Assembly: GCF_036325985.1 (NCBI RefSeq)
Contig: NZ_JAUHLI010000008.1
Coordinates: 124,001-188,000 of the forward strand
DNA length: 64,000 nt
Direction of reading: 5' to 3'
From: Alkalimonas cellulosilytica
Lineage (GTDB): Bacteria > Pseudomonadota > Gammaproteobacteria > Enterobacterales > Alteromonadaceae
Part shown: piece after piece, positions 16,620-23,715 of the stretch
How the letters are laid out: the number at the start of each line of letters is the position of its first letter
How positions within the stretch are numbered: the stretch's first letter is position 1
Notes under the pieces: model-generated
What the model saw: the letters and a program-made list of their open reading frames with translations, nothing else
Told to the model about the DNA's origin: nothing
The model's database searches: none
Translations under genes and position numbers: made by a program

Positions 16620-17459
16620 ATGAGCTATGAATCAAAGGTTTACAACGTGATGATTGCATCGCCCGGCGATGTTGCCTCGGAGCGAGCAATAATTCGTGAT
16701 GTTGTTTATGAGTGGAATGCGGTTCACTCTCAGGCACGATCAATTGTTCTGCTTCCGGTTGGGTGGGAGACCCACTCGTCACCTGAAATGGGAGACTCGG
16801 CTCAGAATATTATCAATAATCAAGTTTTAGAAAGATGCGATCTTCTGGTTGGTGTTTTTTGGACTCGAATTGGCACACCTACTACAGAGTATGCTAGCGG
16901 CACGGTTGAAGAAATTGAAAGACATATGCAGTCTGGAAAGCCAACGATGCTTTACTTTTCTAGTCAACCAGTAGCCATGGATACGGTAGAATCAGAGCAG
17001 ATTGAACAGCTGAAGCAGTTTAAAGACTCGTGCAGAAGCAGGGGTCTATATGAAAGTTACGACAATTTAACTGGCTTTAAAGAAAAATTCTATCGCCAGC
17101 TTCAGCTAAAAATGTATGACCATCCAATGTTCAAGTCGGAGTCTGGGGTAGATGATATCCATGTGGTAGAGTCTAAAACCCCGTTTCCAGAGCTTACAAA
17201 CGAAGCAAAGATTCTACTCAAAGAAGCTAGCAAGGACAAAAACGGAACTATCCTATACCTGCGCCATTTAGGCGGCACGGATCTTCAAACGAATGGCAAA
17301 AACCTGATTAGCTCTAACGAGCGTAGAGAGGTTGCCCTTTGGGAAGGCGCGTTGCAGGAACTGGTCGAGAAAGGCTTTGTGATTGAGCGCGGCCATAAAG
17401 GTCAAGTTTTCGAGATCAGTAACGAGGGTTACCAGGTCGCTGACATGATCGAATTGTAA
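16620..17459 (+). CDS. DUF4062 protein with C-terminal winged-helix-like domain
   Basis: A 279-residue cytoplasmic protein. Residues 1-120 match DUF4062, a TIR/Rossmann-like domain: VYNVMIASPGDVASERAII, then VLERCDLLVGVFWTRIGTP and SGTVEEIERHMQSGKPTML. Residues about 190-279 look like a small winged helix (LLKEASKDKNGTILYLRH, ALWEGALQELVEKGFVIERG). DUF4062 proteins are often seen in defence islands and with NTPase effectors, but no catalytic role is proven here. An upstream in-frame ATG lies in the attC site; the ATG at 16620 is preferred. No partner gene is adjacent. Confidence 0.75.
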   Translation: MSYESKVYNVMIASPGDVASERAIIRDVVYEWNAVHSQARSIVLLPVGWETHSSPEMGDSAQNIINNQVLERCDLLVGVFWTRIGTPTTEYASGTVEEIERHMQSGKPTMLYFSSQPVAMDTVESEQIEQLKQFKDSCRSRGLYESYDNLTGFKEKFYRQLQLKMYDHPMFKSESGVDDIHVVESKTPFPELTNEAKILLKEASKDKNGTILYLRHLGGTDLQTNGKNLISSNERREVALWEGALQELVEKGFVIERGHKGQVFEISNEGYQVADMIEL

Positions 17460-17932
17460 AAACGTAACACATATGAGCCCACTCGGAGTCAATAGGTAAA
17501 ACCGCTCTTCTGGCCGCGCTAGCGGCCAGGCCTTTGTCCATCAGCAAGATAGACTGCTTCATCTGTCATTATGGTTGCCAGGCGATAGCCTGCAACAAAC
17601 ACATATCGGGGCTCTCTTATCTCATGCTCAATGAGTGCCTGCTGATTTCAGCATCCTTGCTGACAGCAGGGGCACCAGACATTCATTGGTTAACCTGTTG
17701 CTGGCACTATTCAAGGCGTCGGGCTTACAGCCAGTTAGTTTCAGGCTCAGCACAGGTGCAAACCATCTTGCTGATGGGTATGCGCGGCGACAAGGTGTCT
17801 AATCAAAGCGCTCTGGCTACGGCAGTGTGCCAGAAGACGGGTGTTCAGCTTATTGCTACGTGCTACCCAACCTTCATTTGAGCATCAGCCATGGTGTTCC
17901 AGTTAGACGTTCAGCTCACCTTGTCCCGCGGC
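17460..17932. other. Unassigned 473 bp between DUF4062 gene and IS110 transposase
   Basis: The stretch has no gene that I can support. A plus-strand frame at 17624-17881 (85 codons from ATG) has no recognised domain and unusual content, so I do not list it as a gene. A perfect 7-bp hairpin TGGCCGC-GCTA-GCGGCCA lies at 17511-17528. ACCCAAC (17862) and GTTAGAC (17902) agree with the attC core rules RYYYAAC and GTTRRRY, but the bases between do not pair well. Part of this may be the non-coding end of the IS110 element, which in the IS1111 subgroup carries the guide RNA. Confidence 0.4.
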
Positions 17933-18976
17933 TTAACCTGCTAAGAAACGTTTTTCATCGAACACCTTCTGGTTTTTCAGCATGTAATAGACGCAGCGGC
18001 CAACCTTGTGCGCCAGAGCAGAGAGCGCTTTGGCTTTGCTCATGCGCTTTTGCAGTTTCAGTAAATAGGCTTTCGCTTTGTCGTTGCCGCGCAGGTAAAG
18101 CACTGCAATCTCACCGAAGGCCCACTTTAGATGGGCATTACCGATTTTATTGCCTTGAGTGCCATAGCTTTTACCTGCCGATTCGGCTTTGCATTTAATC
18201 AGCCGGCTGTAGGAAGCAAAGTCCTGTACTGTGCTAAAACGTGCGATGTCGCCGACTTCATAAATGATGGTGAGCGCCATAATGCGGCCAATACCGGGAA
18301 AGCTGGTGAGGATATGGTAGTCGTTGCCGTTGTGATGCTTGGCGTGTTTTTCAATAAACCATTCGATGGCACTGAGTTCATGGCGGTAAAACGCGATGAT
18401 GTTTAAATCCAGATCGACATTGCGCTGCACAAACTGATCATCAAAACAATCCCGCATCGCTTCGCGGGCGCAAGGGTATTTCAGATCCAGATTATTGGGA
18501 GGTAAGTTGTACTGACTTACAGTGTTTTTGACGTGTGCTTTTAGATCCGCACCATGGCGAACAAGGCGAGTACGCCGGCGCAATAAGTCACGGGCAGAGC
18601 GCATTTCAGGTGGATAAACATAGGCCATGGGGAAGTTGCCACCACGGATAAGATGCGCGATTTTATAGGAATCAATGCGGTCATTCTTGGCTTTGCCGCC
18701 ATGAATGGCCTTCATATACAGCGCATGGCCTAAAATAAAATCGATACCGTGTTCAGCACAAAAGTCGCTAACCCAGTACCAGCAGTGCATGCATTCAACA
18801 CCAACAACGACATTGCCGATGTAAGGTGCTAATAAATCAAGCAAAGGTTCTGGTAATGCTTTGATTTCGCGGTGTAAGATGGTTTCACCGGCAGCATCCA
18901 GAATACAAACGTACAAAGAGCGTGCATGCAAATCAATTCAACAATAGTACGGGTGTTGTGTAGTATAAAATTTCAT
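17933..18976 (-). pseudogene. IS110-family transposase with in-frame TGA
   Basis: DEDD transposase of the IS110/IS1111 type, the family that is guided by a bridge (seek) RNA. Reading from the ATG at 18976, which has AAGGAGA 9 nt upstream, codon 13 is TGA (18938-18940): the protein runs ...HPYYC-stop-IDLHARSLYVCI. The family's first catalytic Asp is the one in IDLH, so any restart after the stop would lack it. The rest is intact for 331 residues: DRIDSYKIAHLIRGG (third motif), then the C-terminal Transposase_20 domain with FPGIGRIMALTIIYEVGD and AESAGKSYGTQGNKIG. Ends and inverted repeats could not be fixed. Confidence 0.85.
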
Positions 18977-19065
18977 TGGGTCTTCTCCTTTTTGGTTTGG
19001 TCGCCTTCCAGCTTAGCCAAATTGGTGAAGCTGGGGGAGAAGGCTCAATGATTATCAAAGCGTTG

Positions 19066-19094
19066 CACCGGATAAACCGGTGAACGCGGCGTTA
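19066..19094 (+). repeat. Right half of an interrupted attC-like site
   Basis: A perfect hairpin CACCGG-ATAAA-CCGGTG (19066-19082) is followed by AACGCGGCGTTAGC, which has the look of an attC right arm. No matching left arm (GCTAACGCCGCG) lies just upstream; the IS110 element does. This suggests insertion in the site, by inference. Confidence 0.4.
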
Positions 19095-19139
19095 GCAGCC
19101 TATTTAAGTTTTATCTTTTTGTCACCTGAGGGGATTTAA

Positions 19140-19463
19140 GTGGATATATCATTGTACCTTGGTGTAGTAACTGCCGTTTCAGGTTTGGTTTTGGTTATGC
19201 TTGGTTACCTTATTTCAGTAAAACAACGATTAAATCTCATCAATGGTGTCGATTTTTCAAGGCTTACTGATGCTGTATCCTTCGCAAAATATCTTGGTAA
19301 CAGCATTGTCATAACAGGCGTTCTAATGTTTTTTTTAGGACTTGCGTTTTATTTCAGAGTTGTTGGTATTGTCGGATATTCGCTAATCGTAATGGCAATC
19401 TGTATTATCCCATTACCAGCTTTTGTAGTGGCAAAAAATAAATACACAAAACGTGCTTTATAA
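19140..19463 (+). CDS. Small membrane protein of the cassette region, DUF3784-like
   Basis: A 107-residue protein with three likely membrane helices: about 4-24 (LYLGVVTAVSGLVLVMLGYL), 54-72 (IVITGVLMFFLGLAFYF) and 75-95 (GIVGYSLIVMAICIIPL). The central INGVDFSRLTDAVSFAKYLG resembles DUF3784 proteins, but that is by eye only. The start is GTG at 19140, with GAGGGG upstream. AT-rich compared with core genes. Confidence 0.55.
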   Translation: MDISLYLGVVTAVSGLVLVMLGYLISVKQRLNLINGVDFSRLTDAVSFAKYLGNSIVITGVLMFFLGLAFYFRVVGIVGYSLIVMAICIIPLPAFVVAKNKYTKRAL

Positions 19464-19470
19464 AACAAAC

Positions 19471-19559
19471 GCGGCTAACAATGTGCATCACTCGCTCCTA
19501 CTGTTGCTGGGACGCCAACCTGCTGCGCGGCCTGTCGCCATTATGCTTTGCATTATACG
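19471..19559 (+). repeat. attC-like site D (weak)
   Basis: GCTAACAATGTGCATCA near the left end and the complement of GCATTATACG at the right end agree only in part. Position fits: directly after one small gene and 35 bp before the next. Listed for completeness; the fold is not convincing by itself. Confidence 0.35.
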
Positions 19560-19593
19560 AAATGAGGGTTTATGAGATTAGGGAAAGTCCAAT

Positions 19594-19890
19594 ATGCGTA
19601 ACATCATAATGTTTAGTACATTGATTTTTACGTTCTGCTGCTTCGCAGAGAACTCGGTGATAAGCGGAAAAACAGTCAATGTTTTTGATGGCGATGGACA
19701 TATCGTAAGTAGTGACGTTAGTGAGTTACTGCTCAGAAACTGCAAGTTTGAAATTACTTCCTCAGAGGGCGAAAAGTCCAAACTGGTATTTGGTGAGCGA
19801 GAGTTCATTGCTGACGAAATTTCATATCGTCAGCAAGATGATGGAAGCTGCTTGGTGACACTTCAAAATGAACCCGATAATAAAAGATGA
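19594..19890 (+). CDS. Small exported protein of the cassette region
   Basis: A 98-residue protein with a signal peptide (NIIMFSTLIFTFCCFAEN, cleavage near residue 18) and a short beta-rich mature part (SGKTVNVFDGDGHIV, LLLRNCKFEITSSEGEKSKL). The mature part has two Cys residues that could form a disulfide. No family recognised. Its TGA stop lies in the left arm of attC-like site B. Confidence 0.55.
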   Translation: MRNIIMFSTLIFTFCCFAENSVISGKTVNVFDGDGHIVSSDVSELLLRNCKFEITSSEGEKSKLVFGEREFIADEISYRQQDDGSCLVTLQNEPDNKR

Positions 19891-19960
19891 CCACCCCAAC
19901 AAAAACGCGGTTGGCAGCTCCACGCGCAACAAGTTACCCGCGTTTGTCCCAGGCGTTATC
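19886..19960 (+). repeat. attC-like site B
   Basis: Inner arms AAACGCGG (19903-19910) and CCGCGTTT (19938-19945) pair perfectly; outer arms GATGACCACC and the complement of GGCGTTATC pair in part. The apex CGCGCAACAAGTTACC closely resembles CTCGCAACAAGTTGCT of site A. The next ORF starts 8 bp later. Confidence 0.65.
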
Positions 19961-19967
19961 GAGCACG

Positions 19968-20267
19968 ATGAGCCAGCTTAAAACATCAACCATAGCTATG
20001 CTTTCGGGGGCACTGTCCGTCGTGATCGGCCTAGTTGCTTTCACACTAAGCTGGAATTTCTGGGATTTTTGGGGCGGTCCTATACCAGGTTTTCAGGTGT
20101 TACTCTATCCTGGTAACTTGTCGCTTGTTTATGTGTGGCATCCACTGTTTACTGAAGAAATTAATTTCTGGCCGAAACTCGCCCTGCACATGGTGGGGCA
20201 GTTTTCATTGGTGGCATGCACTACAGCAGTGCTCACCACGATGGTAAGGAGATGGTGTAGTGCCTAA
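19968..20267 (+). CDS. Cassette-borne two-helix membrane protein, unknown
   Basis: A 99-residue protein with membrane helices at about 9-30 (MLSGALSVVIGLVAFTLSW) and 73-93 (LALHMVGQFSLVACTTAVLT), linked by an aromatic-rich loop (NFWDFWGGPIPGF, VYVWHPLFTEEINFWPK). No family recognised. The ATG at 19968 lies just after attC-like site B; an in-frame extension upstream runs through the site and is unlikely. Confidence 0.55.
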   Translation: MSQLKTSTIAMLSGALSVVIGLVAFTLSWNFWDFWGGPIPGFQVLLYPGNLSLVYVWHPLFTEEINFWPKLALHMVGQFSLVACTTAVLTTMVRRWCSA

Positions 20268-20269
20268 GC

Positions 20270-20350
20270 TCCACAACCATTGCCATCAGAACACGCCGTT
20301 GGGCGCTCAAATTCTAATAAATTGCTGGCGCATCCGCTGAGCGTCATATT
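20270..20350 (+). repeat. attC-like site C
   Basis: This stretch aligns over its right half with site A: GGCGCTC, then AATAAATTGCTGGCG against AACAAGTTGCTCGCG, then GAGCGTCATATTTGC against GGGCGTTACGTTTGC. Arm pairing is weaker than in A and B. It lies between a stop at 20267 and an ATG at 20367. Confidence 0.55.
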
Positions 20351-20366
20351 TGCCTGAGGACAATAG

Positions 20367-20675
20367 ATGTTATCAATCGCAGGAGTTGTGCTGTCAGGGT
20401 TTTATTGGCTGGGTCTTGATACTTGCTCAGAGGACAATGAACGCCATGTGAAGCAGTACTTGATTCAAGGCCAGTTAGTTGCAGATAGCGAAGTTGCCAA
20501 AGAGAAAGATCTAGCCGAGATAAGCAATGGGGCTCTTTGTAAAGTTAAGGACGAAGCGATGTCCGATGGCTTGTCCTTTATACTTTACCGGGTTGAAGCC
20601 GAAAATGCTGATTACATTCGCCTGGTGAATGGGTTGGATGGTAGTTCAAAATTGTATGGTCCTTTCTACCAGTAA
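20367..20675 (+). CDS. Small membrane-anchored or exported protein, unknown
   Basis: A 102-residue protein with a short N-terminal hydrophobic segment (LSIAGVVLSGFYWLGLDTC, no standard lipobox) and a soluble part with LIQGQLVADSEVAKEKD and LYRVEAENADYIRLVNGLDG. No family recognised. It follows attC-like site C by 16 bp, in the manner of a cassette gene. A short palindrome ACATGC/GCATGT follows the stop. Confidence 0.5.
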   Translation: MLSIAGVVLSGFYWLGLDTCSEDNERHVKQYLIQGQLVADSEVAKEKDLAEISNGALCKVKDEAMSDGLSFILYRVEAENADYIRLVNGLDGSSKLYGPFYQ

Positions 20676-20734
20676 ATACCAACAGAACATGCACCGCTGC
20701 TTTGAGCATGTGACAAAAACAAGGAGTTAACTAG

Positions 20735-21148
20735 ATGGAACCACGAAAAAACCGACTCATCGCAGTGATTTTAGGCATTGCGCTGGCTTATGCATCCATA
20801 GTGATTGCTGGCATAGGTGCTGCGGTTGTTATCCCTGCAGACATTTTAAAACCTGTTGCACAGGTATCAAGCTTGCTGGCATTGACCCTGGTCGACTTGT
20901 TCACAATCGCAGTGCCGCTGGCAGCAGCGTTTTTGGTGCTGGCTTTTGTCAGTAAGTTGGTCATTAAAACGCCTGATGCAACTTTTTATGCCTTATTGCT
21001 TGCCCCTGTGATGCTGCTTCAGCTGTACTTTGTGGTGCAATCACAGCCTCAGCTGCTTCATACCATAGCCATCACGCTACCGCGCTATCTATTGCTGGCC
21101 GTGTGTTTTTATTACTTAGCTCGCAGTGCGAAGCTGGCTAAAACCTGA
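20735..21148 (+). CDS. Four-helix membrane protein, unknown
   Basis: A 137-residue protein with four likely membrane helices: about 9-33 (IAVILGIALAYASIVIAGIG), 46-72 (LLALTLVDLFTIAVPLAAAF), 87-105 and 112-130 (ITLPRYLLLAVCFYYLARS). AAGGAG stands 9 nt before the ATG. No family recognised. It may be the last cassette or the first gene after the array; the 59 bp before it hold only a short palindrome. Confidence 0.55.
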   Translation: MEPRKNRLIAVILGIALAYASIVIAGIGAAVVIPADILKPVAQVSSLLALTLVDLFTIAVPLAAAFLVLAFVSKLVIKTPDATFYALLLAPVMLLQLYFVVQSQPQLLHTIAITLPRYLLLAVCFYYLARSAKLAKT

Positions 21149-21190
21149 CAATTAAATGTGATCAACATCACTGCATGTCTTAAACTCAAA

Positions 21191-21209
21191 GTGCGCCCAT
21201 AGGGCGCAC
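21191..21209. terminator. Hairpin at right border of the cassette region
   Basis: GTGCGCCC-ATA-GGGCGCAC, a perfect 8-bp stem between two convergent genes. On the minus strand it is followed by TTTGAGTTT, so it best serves the MipA/OmpV gene. Confidence 0.65.
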
Positions 21210-21225
21210 GCTTACGCAGAATGGG

Positions 21226-22053
21226 CTAGAAAACGTAAATAACCCCAATACCTACTTCGGCCTCATACTTGCTGCGGGCAATAGGGCTGTCCTGCACCTT
21301 GCTGCTGTAATGCTCATAAAGCGCCTCGCCAAAAATCTGCCAGTTGTCGTTGATGATGTAGCGATAATTGTAATTGACCCCCAGCGAGCGAAAGCCACCA
21401 CTTAACCGGGTTTCATTCAAGCCGGATGCCAGCGATTGCTCAGCGGTGATGCCAAAATCGGTATTGGCGAATTTGCTGTCGTGAAACACCGCAACCAGAT
21501 TGATTTCAGAGCCGGAGCCATCGAGTTTATCGCCGAAGCGGCGGCCCACACCAACCAATCCGAGGTTGCCATTGCTGCCGGCAACCACCCGGCCGATGAG
21601 CCAGTAACGCCAATCGGCAGCAAAAGCACGACGCACTTGCAGCACGAATTCAAAGCTCTCATCATTGTCACCAAGTCCATCCAGATAGCCCTTTTTGGAG
21701 TCCCCTTCTTCGCGGCCTTCATCAAAACCGATCAGGGCTTCAAATAACCAGGTATCTGCGCGAAGGCCGCGCCAACCGAGTGCCTCCCCCGCCCAAAAGA
21801 AAATATTATCCCCGCGCCGCCATTGCAGGGCACCCGCCGGATCCAGCTCAAAGCCAAATTCGTCGGAACCTTCGTAGGCGGTTTCATATTCAATGCCAAG
21901 CCCCAGCCCCAAGGCCCAGCCATCTTTGCCTCGGGTAAAGTCATCGACGGAGGGCAACGGCACCAGGGCGGCTCTTCCTTCTTGCGCCACAGCCGTTGGC
22001 AAGAAAAAACCCTGCATGCATGCGATCAGCAGCAAAGCGCTAAACTTTTTCAT
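21226..22053 (-). CDS. MipA/OmpV family outer membrane protein
   Basis: A 275-residue outer membrane beta-barrel. A signal peptide (FSALLLIACMQGFFLPTAVA, cleaved near residue 23) precedes a barrel of alternating strands with the family's start GWALGLGLGIEYETAYEGSD and the terminal EAEVGIGVIYVF ending in Phe as expected for BAM substrates. The family includes MltA-interacting scaffold proteins and OmpV-like adhesins; role here cannot be told. Single gene, with its terminator at 21191. Confidence 0.85.
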   Translation of the reverse strand: MKKFSALLLIACMQGFFLPTAVAQEGRAALVPLPSVDDFTRGKDGWALGLGLGIEYETAYEGSDEFGFELDPAGALQWRRGDNIFFWAGEALGWRGLRADTWLFEALIGFDEGREEGDSKKGYLDGLGDNDESFEFVLQVRRAFAADWRYWLIGRVVAGSNGNLGLVGVGRRFGDKLDGSGSEINLVAVFHDSKFANTDFGITAEQSLASGLNETRLSGGFRSLGVNYNYRYIINDNWQIFGEALYEHYSSKVQDSPIARSKYEAEVGIGVIYVF

Positions 22054-22196
22054 ACACTATTCCTGTATAAGTTGGGGCTTGAAACGCCCGGAGTATAGTT
22101 ATTCCTTATACGCTTGGCGTTGATCGCAAGATCTCTTGCTGCTGCATTTTTTTGAGTGGCTGGTTTGCTGCGCAAAAGCACAGCTGCCTTGCCCCG

Positions 22197-22231
22197 ATAA
22201 AAAAACCGCCACTTGATACGATGGCGGTTTT
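22197..22231 (-). terminator. Intrinsic terminator of the rlmM operon
   Basis: AAAACCGCCA / TGGCGGTTTT with a 10-nt loop, followed on the minus strand by a run of seven T. It lies 27 bp after the rlmM stop. Confidence 0.85.
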
Positions 22232-22258
22232 CGGTCAAAAGCAAACAACAAACAGGCG

Positions 22259-23332
22259 CTATGACTTACGCTGAATATGCACCGTCACTTCTTCGCGATC
22301 GTGGTACAAATGCTTGGCCTGCAGCTGATAGCGGATGCCCGCTTCGTGCAGGCGCAGATGCACCTGCTCCAGCACCTGCTCGACCATCTCGTAGCGCTTT
22401 TTCATTGGCAGCTTCAGGTTAAAAATGCTTTCCTGGCACCAGCCATTGATCAGCCAGTCGCAGATCAGCATCGCCACCCGATCGGGTTTTTCAATCATAT
22501 CGCAGACCAGCCAATAAACATTTTGTTTGGCAGGCTGGAATTTAAAACCATCCACCTGCAAATGTTTGACCTGGCCGCTTTCCATCAGGGCCGGATCCAT
22601 CGGGCCGTTGTCGATGGCGGTCACCATCATGCTGCGCCGCACCAGTTGGTAAGTCCAACCGCCTGGGCTGGCACCTAAATCCACTGCATTTAAACCTGGA
22701 GCTAAACGCTGTGGCCGTTCACTGGCCGGAATAAAGGTTAAAAAGGCCTCTTCCAGCTTTAAGGTACTGCGGCTGGGGGCCTCTTTCGGCGATTTTAACC
22801 GCATAATGCCGTTTTCGAGCGGGCTGTTGTTTTTCGGATAACTCAGCCCCAGCATGGCCTCGCTGCCGGACAGTAAAAACAGATGCAGCACCGGTTTATC
22901 ATCGCGTTCTTTCGCCGTAAGAGTCCCCTGATTGCGCAGTGCCAGCCTAAGCGGTACTGTCAGTTTGCGCGCCAGCGTCGATAAGGTCTTGCCGTCGTTG
23001 GTTTCCGGGTATTCTACCCGCAGCTGACCACAGCCCTGCAGCTCATGCGTAGTGACTGCTTCCAGCACTGTGCTCACCCTATCGTGCGGCTGCAGCTCCA
23101 ATAACGGCTCCAGCAGCAAGCACCACTGGCGGGCAAACACCAATTTCGATAAGGCGAAGGTACGAAAAAAATGCAGCAGGGCTTCGCCATCGTAGGCCTC
23201 AAAAATCACATAAGCACTGTGATTGCTGAGCTTGCAATAGCCAAACACCTCATGCTGAGCGGCCTTGTCCTGAATTTCAGCCGCACAGTCTTTTTCAAAA
23301 CCAGCGCGGCAATAGAGCAATAATTGCTTCAT
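22259..23332 (-). CDS. rlmM: RlmM, 23S rRNA 2'-O-ribose C2498 methyltransferase
   Basis: SAM-dependent methylation of C2498 in the peptidyl-transferase loop of 23S rRNA. The 357-residue protein starts MKQLLLYCRAGFEKDCAAEI, has a THUMP-like N-terminal half, and a Rossmann methyltransferase with SAM loop AVDLGASPGGWTYQLVRR near residue 215. The K-D-K-E tetrad residues fit LKLEEAF and CDMIEKPDRVA. ATG at 23332 overlaps the DUF423 stop by 4 nt, so the genes are coupled; the open frame upstream lies in DUF423. Confidence 0.95.
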   Translation of the reverse strand: MKQLLLYCRAGFEKDCAAEIQDKAAQHEVFGYCKLSNHSAYVIFEAYDGEALLHFFRTFALSKLVFARQWCLLLEPLLELQPHDRVSTVLEAVTTHELQGCGQLRVEYPETNDGKTLSTLARKLTVPLRLALRNQGTLTAKERDDKPVLHLFLLSGSEAMLGLSYPKNNSPLENGIMRLKSPKEAPSRSTLKLEEAFLTFIPASERPQRLAPGLNAVDLGASPGGWTYQLVRRSMMVTAIDNGPMDPALMESGQVKHLQVDGFKFQPAKQNVYWLVCDMIEKPDRVAMLICDWLINGWCQESIFNLKLPMKKRYEMVEQVLEQVHLRLHEAGIRYQLQAKHLYHDREEVTVHIQRKS

Positions 23333-23715
23333 TTGTGTTTCCCAAACCAGGGGCTGATGGCCAGTAGCAACCACCCCAGTATCATCAATTGCCCCCCAAC
23401 AGGGGCTAAACGGCCAAAATGCAGCGGTAACTGCCACACGCCGGCCAATAAGGTATAAACAAACAGCCAGGTGCCCAGATGCCAACAGAGCAGAGCGGCG
23501 GCTTCCAGCTTGCCGGGCGATGGCTTAGTACCCAGCAGCAAAATCGCCAGCGCATGCACCGCCAGCATCGACAAAGCACTCACCACCACCGCCAGCTCGG
23601 CTGCAGTAAGCTGCTTGAGCCCCAAATGCATGGTGACAGCAGCCAATGCGACCAGAGCCGCGCCATAGAGCCCGGCCAGGCTGTTGCTAAGCTTTAGCAA
23701 GCTAGCGCTAAGCAT
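23329..23715 (-). CDS. DUF423 (YgdD family) membrane protein
   Basis: A 128-residue inner membrane protein with four helices (for example LAVVVSALSMLAVHALAILL and APVGGQLMILGWLLLAIS). The small-residue-rich GLYGAALVALAAVTMHLGL and WQLPLHFGRLAPVGG are typical of DUF423/YgdD, which sits next to rlmM (ygdE) and gcvA in E. coli too. The ATG at 23715 overlaps the end of the hydrolase gene by 8 bp. Function unknown. Confidence 0.88.
   Translation of the reverse strand: MLSASLLKLSNSLAGLYGAALVALAAVTMHLGLKQLTAAELAVVVSALSMLAVHALAILLLGTKPSPGKLEAAALLCWHLGTWLFVYTLLAGVWQLPLHFGRLAPVGGQLMILGWLLLAISPWFGKHK

Noticed and set aside
17534..17881. 115-codon plus-strand frame before the IS110 element
   Set aside because: No domain, uneven composition rich in Cys, His and Trp, no ribosome site, and it may overlap the non-coding end of the element.
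18938..18940. TGA in the IS110 transposase read as selenocysteine
   Set aside because: The family has Gly at this position, no SECIS-like hairpin was seen after the codon, and a single base change explains it.
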